A DNA stretch of 64,000 nt. It comes from Lojkania enalia (Eukaryota; Ascomycota; Dothideomycetes; Pleosporales). Every line of letters starts with the position of its first letter. Position 1 is the stretch's first letter. The notes under the pieces are model-generated. The model had not been told where the DNA came from. It did no database searches and was given only the letters and a program-made list of their open reading frames with translations. Of the stretch, positions 22,427 through 33,173 are shown in pieces. The stretch covers positions 1 to 64,000 of the forward strand of contig ML986666.1 of the NCBI GenBank assembly GCA_010094045.1. The letters run 5' to 3'. A program made the translations under genes and the position numbers.

Positions 22427-24750
22427 ATGGAAGAGAAAAACATTCAACAGCAAAAGTAAGTTTTTTTGTGCGGCTGAGTTTGATCGATAGCCTGACTTTA
22501 GCCTGAGCTTACCTAAACATTACAATTTTTTAGATTCATATATATCTGCGATTTCGCACCCTCAGGAACGCATTACAAGGATAAAATAGATATTGATGTC
22601 CTTCAATCAGCGGAATTTGACTCTTCTGAGGCAAGACGCAGGCCATCTGACACCCAATTCCGGTGGATCCATATTTCTGTAAATGATATCAATGTTGTAG
22701 AGGTAATATACGATTCCACTTAATTATTATTACTTCGATTCACAGCATGTTTTATTAAAAAGGAAATCTAGAACTGCGTGAAGGGTTTAGTTGGATCCGG
22801 CCAGGCCCAGTCACTTCCCGATACCTGGCTCCAGAAACTTCGACCTACGTCATCTATTCCGAAAGATATTGTCCCCGAACATGCTCGCTTCATGGAGCCC
22901 TCGTTCTAGATACACGCTACTGAGCTCCAAAATGAGGGAGACTCCATCGCACAACCAGCATTCACTCTATTCGTACGTTTCCGCCTTTCGAATATTTTCT
23001 TTGACGCTTGGAAAGAATTGGTCCCCCCCCAACAAAAAAAAAATTGTATATTTATCGCTAATCATCAGTCACCAATAGCTTCCGTTCTTGAATTGGGAAG
23101 CATTCCGAAATATCAGAGATCAGAAGCTTGGCACATCGCACAAATTAACCACCGCGTGTCACCCAAGGAGGACCTTGGATCAATTTTTTTATTCTGGGCT
23201 ACGAAATACGAAATACCGGGATGCTGGACAGACCGTGTCGAAATGGACAGGCGCACACCCAGGCGTGAATGGAAGGACAAAAGCGGCAGACGATAGTTAT
23301 GTCGTCATGGTGGGCCAGCTCTGGGTTTGGGTTTTGGAAGACGGTGTGTACAGTTTTACCCATTTGGGTCCCTACATACTGAGCCGGTGTTTACGCTCAA
23401 GTGATGTCGTCGAGAGGTCGAATTTGTCGTGAACCCATGGCTAATAAGGTCGGCAGCAATCCTGATCTCATGCTTCCCATCCCACGATTTCCAGTTCCTT
23501 GGAGACCCTGACGGAACACAATATATAGATGTCATGAACTCGACGATGTTAGACATAGGAAAATGTCAGGATTTGTTCGATCTAACTGCTCTTCTGGTCA
23601 TGCATTCCGTGACTAAGATTTTTGCTGAAGAAAATGGCAAATTTGCAGATCTAATTGCAATCTATAGATGGGCGATTGCGAATAAGGTAAATCGCCAAAT
23701 CCAACTACATAGTCGTAACTGATCCATTATTCCTCTAGGCAGCTCGCCAAACCGAGAATTTTGAGGCTTTTAGCAGAAGACAGGCCTCTCGTAACTCAGA
23801 CGAGATCGCAGCGGAAGGGATTGACGAACTGAATCTAACACTTGAAGTGGCAGATATCCTTGACGAACTGAATATGCTGCTACTTCTCTTGGAGAAGCAA
23901 GCCGATGTGTTGGCCTCGATGCGGGGAAAATTATATCGCTTCAAGCCCATGGCACCTAGCAAAGAAAGGGGAAGGCATACAACCGTCATAAAGCAGAGTA
24001 ACTTAGGCCAAATTCACGTGTCAAACTCTGGGAATATACGGAGTACGTTAGCTTTGGAAGACGTGAACGCATCCGATCTCCGTGTTTTCAACGAAGAAGG
24101 AATTCTTAGTGGTTTCCGAGCGATTGGTGGAAACACTGGCATTCTGTTGCAAGAAGCCGAGCAGACGTTGAAGGTCGAGAAAGGTAACCTTAACAGACTC
24201 CGGACGGACGCAACACGGACTCATGAGATGGTTTGTAATCCATCCTATTGGTTTCTACGCGAAATCCTGATAAGAATATCATTGCTAAGCGTTCCCATAG
24301 CTTATTGGGTTGCTTGATCTTGAGCAAAAAACTGCTAGTCTAACGGAAGCCCGTGCGACAACTAAGCAGGGAAAGGCCGTCATGTTGTTTACTATCGTTA
24401 CGATAATATTTGTTAGTCCCAACTTATCGCCTCTAACCAAGCTAGGGTCTTTAGGCCCTACTAATCCTCTTAGCTTCCTCTTTCGTTTTTTACTTCGTAT
24501 TTCGGTCAGAATGTGTCCGATATAACTAGAGATGATAATAATCCAAAAGCAATTGAGCTTTGGAGAATAGCAGGTGCGTCCTTTCACATCTAATTAACAG
24601 TAGTCAAGGAACTGTTCCAATACGAGAACGAGCTGACCTAAATTGGCTTTAGGCCCGATATCAGTAGTTGTAATTCTTTTTGCTCTCTTAGTCGCGTATT
24701 TCATCATGTTTCCCTGTAAGAAGGCACGGAAGGAATTGTCTGAAGTGTGA
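22427..24750 (+). CDS. CorA-like Mg2+ transporter family protein, one in-frame stop
   Basis: Nine exons fit together: 22427-22455, 22534-22702, 22772-22972, 23079-23343, 23457-23686, 23739-24230, 24301-24411, 24474-24573, 24653-24750. They sum to 565 codons in one frame. Family landmarks of fungal CorA-like proteins appear in order: FRWIHISVND, HARFMEP, FLPFLNWEAF (formed over a splice), HPRRTLDQFFYSGL, VGQLWVWVLED, a long helical region, LLDLEQKTASLTEARA, and two C-terminal membrane segments (LFTIVTIIFLPLSFF, then VVVILFALLVAYFIMF). YFGQN stands where CorA has its GMN-like loop. The one flaw is TAG at 22907-22909 in exon 3. It may be a null allele, or a GTGAAG donor at 22778 may be spliced to the TTCTAG acceptor at 22909 and remove it. 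Confidence 0.78.
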
Positions 24751-25358
24751 AGGATGATCTAGTTCGTCGGTGGTAGGGTCACTCTTGACGGAAAGGGTGT
24801 TACTGTTAGCCATACAGATGTAGCTGAAAAAAGCTAGAATAGAGTTACCTACTGGTTTTCTAGTTTATTATAAAATATGATAGCATAAGAATAAAAGAAA
24901 GCTCAATCAAATTTCTAAAACTATAAAAATCCAAGTATTATTTTAAGATGACTTTCAGAAGAAATGTTCCAGACTTACCAGCATCCAGCTAGACATCACG
25001 TGGATTGTGCTTAAGCGAGCGAATCATTCACCACCAGAAACATTGTAATGCAGGCCCACATTAAGATATCAGGCAACCGTATAAGACGACTTATTTTTCT
25101 CATCGCAAAGCCTCAGTTCACATGCATTAGAAGGTGCATCGATTGTCTTCCTTCGTATCTTTCTATTCAGTCTCCAAGGCTCATCTTTCTCCGGTCAAGT
25201 GACCGAGGCTGTGCGAAGCGTGGCTGCAACACCGCCGCAAGCTGGACCACGCCAGGCAGACGCTCTTTTTTTTTTTTTTTCAAGAAATAATAAGAAATTC
25301 ATGAACATAAAGCCTACGATGTTGCAGCAGGACGCACCATTGCAAGCATTGCCCTTCA
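24751..25358. other. Intergenic
   Basis: AT-rich 3' flank of the CorA-like gene and promoter of the ankyrin gene, with a T-tract near 25266-25280. No gene seen. Confidence 0.5.
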
Positions 25359-26813
25359 ATGGCTTCATCCAAAGAATCTGAATCAGCTGAATCAGCCTCT
25401 GCGACAGGCTTCAGTCGCGCATCGCCCGGTTCAGTTGCTCAGCTAGAAAGGTGGCAAACATACCGTGACCTCTTGCCCGACTCATCCGACCCACCACAAT
25501 ACCAACAATTCGACATCTTAACCCGCGAGCGCGTGCAGCAACTCGCATCCGAAGCCCACAATGACGGGCAAGATTTTCCAATCCGAGAATCTCCAGGTCT
25601 TCTCCAGAGTGAAGCCAACCCAGCCGCGCATCGTGCTCAAGCAATCTTGAGCACCTACTTCAACGCCATCACGACAAAGAAAGACGAAATCGTCGCCTTG
25701 TTCATCAAAAGTAATCTAGTCACCACCGAATCCACAAATGTAGACGGGCGAACGCCACTCTTGGCAGCCATCGAGGTCGGAAATATTCGCACTGTGCAAC
25801 AACTCATGGACTACGATGCCGATGTCAATGCTTATGGGATGGTATCCGGGATGCCGGAGCCTAGATACGGGAAGAAGCCAGCAAAGATTTATCGCACGCC
25901 GTTGCAACTCGCTGCCGAAAAGGGGAACCTGACAATTGTCAAACTGCTCATGGAAACCTATGGTGCAGACGACTCACTAATTGCGCCAGACGGCGAACTA
26001 GCGTTGCGACTCGCGGCTGCAAATGGCCATCGGGAGGTCGTCGAGTATCTACCTTTGAGACGGGGAGGTGGATTTCGGAGATGGAAGACCAAACACCACA
26101 AAGCTATGCGACGGGCTAAGGAAGCTGGGAAGAAGATCTTTTGGTTTTTCCGTGTTATCGTCTACGAGGTGCCGAAATTTTTCGTATACACTGTGCCAAA
26201 GCATCTCATCGTCCTACCGATCATTAGAGGCGTAAAGTGGATGCACAGGCATCGGAATGAGCTGCCGCAGATTATTATTACATGGGTGAAAAGGATGGGG
26301 AAGAAGATGTGGAGATTCTTCAATGATATTCCCAAAGCGATGAAAGACTTCGTTCAATGGATATGGAAGGGTATCAAGAAGATGCCTCAGGGGGCAAAGA
26401 TTATGCTACTCTGGATATGGTCGGGACTTAAGAGTACTGGGACTGTGGTTGCAAATATCTTCACTCGGTTTTTCTCATTTGTGCATACGGCACTGACGGC
26501 ACTTGTATCATTCTTCCGCAGGATAACAATTCGGGATGTCTGGAATGGGTTTGTATTCTTCCTACACGCACTTGTTATTGACGGACCTAAGAGAATTTGG
26601 GAATGGTTGTGCAAGTTTGAGAGAATGGCTGAAGCGGTGTTCGAGACGCTGTTTGGATTCCTTGGAACCCTACTTTGGTGTCTGATTAGGGGGATTGTTG
26701 AGTTGTTTATTTACTTGCCGAAGAAGCTCCTGGTAATTTTGGCGAGCATCGCGAATTCAATTGAGGGTGGGTTCAAGGAGATTCTGATTTGGATCAATCC
26801 GAAAAGACAATGA
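25359..26813 (+). CDS. Ankyrin-repeat protein with Trp-rich amphipathic tail
   Basis: An intronless frame of 484 codons. Residues 1-90 are polar. Ankyrin repeats cover about 105-235: NVDGRTPLLAAIEVGNIRTV, then TPLQLAAEKGNLTIVKLL, then ALRLAAANGHREVVEYL. From about 240 to the end the protein changes character. It has alternating clusters of Trp/Phe/Ile and Lys/Arg with Pro every 25-30 residues (VPKFFVYTVPKHL, VQWIWKGIKKMPQGAK, IWEWLCKF, FIYLPKKLLVIL). Such segments would lie on or in a membrane as short helices rather than as one classic bundle. Ankyrin repeats bind protein partners; the tail's role is unknown. The gene is intact. Confidence 0.85.
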   Translation: MASSKESESAESASATGFSRASPGSVAQLERWQTYRDLLPDSSDPPQYQQFDILTRERVQQLASEAHNDGQDFPIRESPGLLQSEANPAAHRAQAILSTYFNAITTKKDEIVALFIKSNLVTTESTNVDGRTPLLAAIEVGNIRTVQQLMDYDADVNAYGMVSGMPEPRYGKKPAKIYRTPLQLAAEKGNLTIVKLLMETYGADDSLIAPDGELALRLAAANGHREVVEYLPLRRGGGFRRWKTKHHKAMRRAKEAGKKIFWFFRVIVYEVPKFFVYTVPKHLIVLPIIRGVKWMHRHRNELPQIIITWVKRMGKKMWRFFNDIPKAMKDFVQWIWKGIKKMPQGAKIMLLWIWSGLKSTGTVVANIFTRFFSFVHTALTALVSFFRRITIRDVWNGFVFFLHALVIDGPKRIWEWLCKFERMAEAVFETLFGFLGTLLWCLIRGIVELFIYLPKKLLVILASIANSIEGGFKEILIWINPKRQ

Positions 26814-27092
26814 GCGGACCATTTGATATGGAAGCTACGCTATTACATGGACGGGAACTGAAGCCAGGAATGTGTGAGTAGGATAGAAGAGTGAATAGAG
26901 GTGTCGTTGTGTGCGTTCTTTAAACTATATAATCGCATTATTACTATATTAAGCTTCCATTGTATAATCTTCACATCCAAGTCAAGATTATTATAATGAA
27001 TGCTTACGAGGGATTCAAATTTCTAACAGATTAACTGGGTTACCAACCAAAACCACAACTTACTACCAGAGCAGGACAAACCAGAAGGAAAA

Positions 27093-28103
27093 TCAGATAA
27101 CAATCAAGAACTTTCCCTCGTTGGTCTCCTCTTTAGCCTGCGTCATACACTTCTTCCACTCTCCCAGAGAAGCATGTTCACCTTTACATCTACCGCAACT
27201 CTTTTTCGTACCAGTCATCTCAGCTTTGACATTATCAGTGCGGTGACCAGTCGCTCCAGCGGATCCCTTTGGCACAGATAGAGCAGCCTTGGCCTTTGCA
27301 CACCCAATTCGATACCTCTTCTCCTCCTCTTGCTCGTCCATCTTCTGCTGTAATTTCTCTTTTCCAGCGCAGACTACAACCTTGCGTTCTTCCTCCATCC
27401 GCTTCCGTGGATCATCACGCTGCAAAAATCTCTTAGGCAACATAGGTTTGAAGGCCCGTACAGGCTCACTTTTCGGTGGTGAAAGATGCTTCGGACTAGC
27501 CAAATTCTTTAGCCACTCGCCCTTCCGCGCTTCCCGCTCCTCAATTTTCTTCTCGTACTCGTGGATCCTTATTTGGCAGTGAGCGCGCTCGAGGGGAGAA
27601 TTTTTGTGCTCCTCTGCCACTTCTCTCCAGGCCTTGAGGGTGGATTTTAGGTCCTCGATGGAGAGGTAGGTGTCGGCGGCGTCGCGCTTCTGACGCTCAG
27701 ACTTGAGGTGGGCAATCTGCTCCTCAAGTGCCGCTTTTATGGCTTTCTTCTCTTCTGGGCTCGTGAAAATTGAGGGTCGTCGTGAATTGGGCGATCTCGC
27801 AAACCGATGGCCGGACTTGGACGAGTAGGAGTAGAAAGTAGTATAATGATTGAGATCATCAACGTCGTTGTGGCGCGAGAGCTCAGCATCATAAGACGCC
27901 CTCAGCTTGGGACTGCTAAGAACCTTGTAAGCTTCTTGGATGCATCTGAATGTGGCAGCATAACTAGCGCGGTCTTCAGGCGGAAGATGAAGGGTTTTGT
28001 CGGGGTGATACTTGAGTGCAAGGGCTTTGTGAGCAGCCTTTATGACAATGTCAGGAGCAATTGGTGCTACGCCCAGAGTTGCGTAATGAGTCCGAGAGGC
28101 CAT
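27093..28103 (-). CDS. J-domain (DnaJ-type) co-chaperone
   Basis: A single frame of 336 codons. The J domain is at residues 6-76: HYATLGVAP, helix II, the HPD motif in KYHPDKTL, then AYKVLSSPKLRASYDAEL. The rest is highly charged and helical with long Lys/Glu runs (about 120-290). Near the C-terminus, CGRCKGEHASLGEWKKC could be a small metal-binding or disulfide element. J domains stimulate Hsp70 ATPase; the client role comes from the unknown C-terminal part. No glycine/phenylalanine linker or standard zinc-finger domain is present, so it is a class III type. No signal peptide. Confidence 0.88.
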   Translation of the reverse strand: MASRTHYATLGVAPIAPDIVIKAAHKALALKYHPDKTLHLPPEDRASYAATFRCIQEAYKVLSSPKLRASYDAELSRHNDVDDLNHYTTFYSYSSKSGHRFARSPNSRRPSIFTSPEEKKAIKAALEEQIAHLKSERQKRDAADTYLSIEDLKSTLKAWREVAEEHKNSPLERAHCQIRIHEYEKKIEEREARKGEWLKNLASPKHLSPPKSEPVRAFKPMLPKRFLQRDDPRKRMEEERKVVVCAGKEKLQQKMDEQEEEKRYRIGCAKAKAALSVPKGSAGATGHRTDNVKAEMTGTKKSCGRCKGEHASLGEWKKCMTQAKEETNEGKFLIVI

Positions 28104-28862
28104 ATTTGCTACGCTAGATACGAGTGTGTATTTTTGTTAGCGTTCTAAATTCGTTCTCAGAAAAGATTGAAGCCACGCTTTTAAACGCAGATTTGAACAA
28201 AGTGGACATATTGCATTGTGCAAGATCCCGTGCAGTTGGTTTAAAAATTCCCATATAAATCATACCGAAAGTTCAGTTCCCATACAATGCTCTTGCAATA
28301 GTTGACATTGTAGATATTTTGGAGCCGTGTTCCTTGGCAAAACTTCGACAGTTGTTAAATCCATCTCGGCGTGAGGTAGCTTTCACAACGATTGTCTACA
28401 TATACATCGTGATGAATGGACCACGGGTACACGAGAGGTCTACGTAAGAATCTATGTCATTATATGAATTAAAGCCGACAAACTCTACCCAGGCACCACT
28501 TTGAGATCGATGAGGTCGAGGAGAATACGAGGTTAGACTCATTGTACTAGAGCAAGCAAATGAATCTCCTGGAATACGATAGCTACAAAAGCAATGAAAT
28601 TAAATGCCGGGGCGCGTAGCGTCAGTGGCTAAATTACTGATCGCTACCATACAGAGCGGAATATCTACAGCGGATCATATGCAGGGTAGGGACGGCAGAA
28701 GATTTGCGAAAACCATTGGTAACGATATCGTGAGCCGCATTCCTCACTCTGACTACGCACCTTTCCACAAACACCAACCTTGGAAACGGCACTTCCGCAT
28801 CATTTCGAGCTCTTTCGCGCTTCAGGACGGCTACGTGCTTGCGACGGCATTGCTGATGGAGA
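28104..28862. other. Intergenic between divergent J-domain and bZIP genes
   Basis: Shared promoter space of two genes transcribed away from each other. An open frame at 28604-28948 overlaps the first bZIP exon in another frame and has no domain. Confidence 0.5.
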
Positions 28863-29964
28863 ATGATGTCGCCATATCATGTTCAGAACAGCTCTGGAGC
28901 GCCGACCTTCATCGCCGCGTCTGCAAGTCAGAGTTTGTCTGGACTTGATGGATTTAACCCTCTCATGGATTCCAACACTCTGGATTCGTCAGAATGGTAC
29001 TACGACTCTAGCGACCAGCATCATCGAGACCAAGTAGATCTCTTACAGGGCTATGGCACCTTTATACCTAGCTTTGGGCTAGGAGTATCGTCGCACAGCA
29101 TGCCTATGACGGTTGAAGGTACGCATCGTAAGTGCACACTCTATTGCGTCTTCCTTAGGTTTCGCTCCACCTTTCCGCACCGCTTTCTCCGTAATAGTGC
29201 TTGTACTACTTGTATTCCTGCCATGTTCTCGTTGATTTCACGGCTGCCATCCTGTTGCGACGATCTCTCATGCAGATTCAGTTGGGGGTTGTCAATGTCG
29301 CAAGCCACGCTAATCGCACGTCATCTATGCGCTTGCACGTGACCGGCCCCTGACACTTTGACGTATCAACCAGCACTCTGCCCTACAAGCGAATATTGAG
29401 GATGACCCTCATCTTTTATTCCTCCGTCATGGTACTGATCGCCTCATGGCTGTTCTTTCCATGACAGGCATCGCATTTCAAATCAAAACCACCAGCTAAC
29501 GCTCCTTGCAAGCACCTTCCTACCCAGCATTGTCACCCATGCACGGCGTAACTTCTCAGCACGACGAAGGAATTCTGCAGCAGCGCTTCGATGAGATTGG
29601 TACCATTTCCCGACATCGGACAACTTACACGCCCTACGCGACCGCGTACACCACCCCATACCCCGATAGCATCTCGTCTGCCCAATCCGAGGATCATAGC
29701 CTCGCCGAAGCTGAGGAGGACAAGCGAAAGCGCAACCAGGCAGCCAGCGCCCGCTTCCGCCGGAAGAAGAAACAACGAGATCAGCAAATACTCGAGCAGA
29801 GCCGCGAAATGGCTGAGAGGAACAAGAAGCTGGAAAATGAGGTCCAAGGGCTGAAGAAAGAGAACACTTTCCTCAAGAAGCTTCTAGTAGAAAAGGTTGA
29901 TAACATGGATGAGGAAGATAGAGCCTTGCTAGCAAAGACAGCTGAACAGGAGAAAGAGGCTTGA
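28863..29964 (+). CDS. bZIP transcription factor, Cys-3/MetR-like
   Basis: Two exons (28863-29118 and 29513-29964) joined over a long 394-base intron (GTACGC donor, GCTAAC branch, CAAG acceptor) give 235 residues. The N-terminal 155 residues are polar and rich in Ser, Tyr and Gln, as in activation regions. The basic region is at about 156-175 with KRNQAASARFRRKKKQRDQQ, followed by a leucine zipper with about four heptads (MAERNKKLENEVQGLKKENT). The NxxAASARFR signature matches the fungal bZIP group of Cys-3/MetR and Zip1 proteins, which control sulphur or related metabolism. The exact pathway here is inferred. The intron's length is unusual for this window. Confidence 0.88.
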
Positions 29965-31250
29965 TATATTGTGATTTTCTCGAGCTCAGGTGGACTTAGG
30001 AGTCGATTGGACACTGAGAATACCGGTGGCCGTGCGACTATGCCCATGATTTTCAACAACACTTATTTTACTCTATTTTCCCCCAAGCTTCGTGGCCTTG
30101 TCAGTGGTAGATGCAGAAAGAGATTGCACGTTCTTCACACACCAGGAGACGAAATGAGATAGGCCCTAGTTTACGCAATCTTGCTTAGGCCTCTTCCTGA
30201 TTAAGACTACAGATTTTGCAAAGTTATCCACCTATCACTATGCGCCAATGTACCACAGCGCCACTGAAGGATGAACTCATGCCGCCCAATGCGCCATCTA
30301 CAGCTTAGACTACATTGGGTCAATGGCCTCTTCTAGGCTATCGCCCAATGCAGAACCTCACTAGCATTAAGAGACCCAGAAATTTGAACGAAGCTTGAAT
30401 CTTACGGAACATAGGATCAACTCGGCCTCGCCACAATGGGGAAAGCAACGGGCCTTAAAGCTACCCATTCTAGAATCGGTTATCGTAAAAGGATATCGAA
30501 ACGACGAATAACAAACCTCCCTAAACACTCCATTCCGACTAATAAAATATCTTAGGTCGACGGTCTACATACAGCCATAGATCTTCAAGTAAACTTACTC
30601 CAAGCTTCTTCCGTCGAGCATTGATATGGACAAAAAGAAGCGCATGTTATCTTGATTGCCAGAAGAACATGTAGCTAATAGGTAATAGACCACAATACGC
30701 GATAATAATAGTCTGTAAATAGGCTTTCAGAGCATAGGGACTCTCAATATATCTGCAACAAGCCGACACGTTAAGCAGACGTTAAGACGAAATCGTTCTC
30801 CAGGTCACGTGAATTATAGTCCATCCAACTTCGGCTTCCTCTTCTAAAGCCAAGTTTTCTATTCATTGTCTCGATTCACTTCTTCTTCTAGGTCTTTTTT
30901 ATAGTCAAAGCCTGAGAGGAAAGGTATTAGCAGGGCAATGGATTGTCAACGTTTTGTAAGCGGCAATGAATACTAAGTCCATGTAAACTCCGAATGCTTC
31001 GTATAACCATTGTAACCCTTTGCAATAGCCCCTCTAGTTCGAAACCGAAGCGATCAACGACCGTTAAAGCAGGTGCATCCGCTGATTGGACCACCATTTG
31101 TGCAGTTCTGCATCTCAAGTGTGCAATTCCTATGTGCACAATGCAGGTTAAATTGCGATCTCGCGAGGGTTCCGTAGTATGTTTCTTTTTCCCCACCGAA
31201 TAAAATTTCCTATTTTGTGAAATAAAGTCGAGCGATCCATTTGTCCCCAA
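29965..31250. other. Intergenic between bZIP and MFS genes
   Basis: 3' flank of the bZIP gene and promoter of the MFS gene. The minus-strand frame at 30927-31316 overlaps the MFS start and has no domain. A CACGTG core lies near 30805. No gene seen. Confidence 0.45.
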
Positions 31251-33173
31251 ATGGCTTTTCAATTCCAAAGTACAGTCTTTGGTCAGCTTGTGCGCGCTCT
31301 GACCCGCAACAAACATTTTCGATACCCTGACGAGATCGATCCATCATTGTGCGAGAAATCCATCGTACGAATCAAAGCACATCGATCTCCTCTGACGAGT
31401 GGCCAAGCCGGTTCCACTACCGAAATCAATGATATCAAGGCCATTGAGTTGCAAAATAGTAAAGTCGAGGAAGGCGAAAGTATCCGCATAGTACGCTGGT
31501 ACGGACCAGACGATCTAGAGGTAAGTAGCTATCCTGGGTCTAACCAATCGAACTCTAACAATGCTTCCAGAATCCTCAAAATTGGCCGACACATTGGAAG
31601 CATTTGATCACTTTCCAGCTGTGCTTTCTCAATTTTGCCGTTTACATGACAAGTTCTATTTACGTCCCGGGTGAAATGAGTATTATAGAAGAACTTGGCA
31701 TTAGTAAGACTGTCGCGGTTTTGGGTCTTTCATTCTTTACCATGTAAGACGTCCGTACGATCATCTGCTCATTCGCTCAGGTCACTGATGGCTCTCCTGT
31801 CCCTTAACAGAGGATACGGCTTTGGTCCGATGCTCTGGTCCCCAATGTCCGAGATGCCAAAAGTCGGTCGTAGTAGTATTTTCTTTTGGACGCTTCTTGC
31901 CTTTGTTCTACTCCAAGTTCCCGCCGGATATGCTACCAATATAGCCATGTTTCTCGTCTTTCGTCTTTTAACTGGTTTCTGCGGTAGTCCCTGTCTCGCA
32001 ACTGGAGGCGGTACTATCGCGGATATGTACAGTCCAGTGTGGGTTTCATACGCCATTTGTATCTGGTCATCCGCCGGGTAAGTGCTTTATTCAGCCATCA
32101 AATTTTGGAGACTGTATTCTAATATACCATTCAATAGAATATGTGGACCTGTGTTCGGTCCGATTATTGGTGGCTTTGTTGCTCCTGCAAGGGGGTGGCG
32201 ATGGACAATCTGGGTCATCGAATGGCTGTGCTCTTTCGTGCTCATCCTACTATTCTTCTTCTTGCCTGAGACTAGTGCAGAAAATATTCTCTACAAAAGA
32301 GCAAAGAGACTAAGGAAAGCTACCGGAGACTCTAGATTGAGGAGTCAATCTGAGATTGACGCCGCTAGCCAGCATATTAAAGACCATCTCACTGTCCTAG
32401 CTAGGGCGTTTACGCTGACTTTCACAGAACCAATCGTCCTTCTGATGGATCTCTACTCCGGCCTTCTATACGGCATACTATTCATATGGTTCGAGTCATT
32501 CCCAATCGTTTTCGGAGAAATCTACAAACTCGACACCAGTGAACAGGGCCTAATTTTCCTTGGCATATTCGTCGGCGCCCTCAGCTCCGTGCCTCTATTG
32601 CTGATCTGGATGAAGCATCGCATAATCCCAAGGATTGCTAACCCCGACTTCAAGCCCGAAGAGTTTCTTTCTCCGGTTTTTGTTGGAACTGTAACTCTGC
32701 CTATCTGCCTATTCTGGTATGGTTGGTCGGCGCGTGAGTCTATTCATTGGATCATGCCTACCGTCGGCACTGGGTTCTTTAGTGTTAGTGTGGTCACACT
32801 ATTCAATTCGTTGTTCAATTATCTTGGGGTTGCCTACCCTCTGTACACTGCGTCCATATTTGCGGGAAACGCGCTGTTCCGTGCCGCTTGTGGGGCAATC
32901 TTCCCTGTTTTTGTAAGTAAGCAGACACATTTAAACATTTGGTGATCGATGGCTGACAACATGGCGTGCATAGGCACGGTCTCTTTTTGAGAGACTGGGC
33001 GTTGGCCCTGGGAACTCACTCCTTGGGGGCGTCTCCGTTTGTTTCATTCCCATTCCTTTCATTTTCCGCCGTGTAAGTTCCATCAGCACCTGAATCCAAA
33101 GTATAAACTAATTGTTTGCCAGTATGGTGTACAAATTCGTTACATGAGCAAGAACGCTCGTCACGATGTGTGA
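31251..33173 (+). CDS. MFS transporter, DHA1 drug/polyamine type
   Basis: Six exons (31251-31520, 31571-31743, 31811-32077, 32138-32912, 32974-33072, 33123-33173) give 544 residues. A polar N-terminal tail of about 90 residues precedes NPQNWP, the usual entry of fungal DHA1 transporters. Membrane segment 2 leads into GYGFGPMLWSPMSE and a cytoplasmic loop close to motif A. The fifth segment has the motif-C-like GICGPVFGPIIGGF. Then come LPETSAENILYKRAKRLRK before the central loop and a second half with EPIVLLMDLYSGLLYG and FNYLGVAYPLYTASIFAGNA. This is the drug:H+ antiporter-1 group, which exports toxic compounds or polyamines. All junctions keep frame, so it appears intact. Confidence 0.93.

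Noticed and set aside
28604..28948. 114-codon frame before and over the first bZIP exon
   Set aside because: It has no domain and overlaps the bZIP exon in another frame; the bZIP exon joins in phase to a clear basic region.
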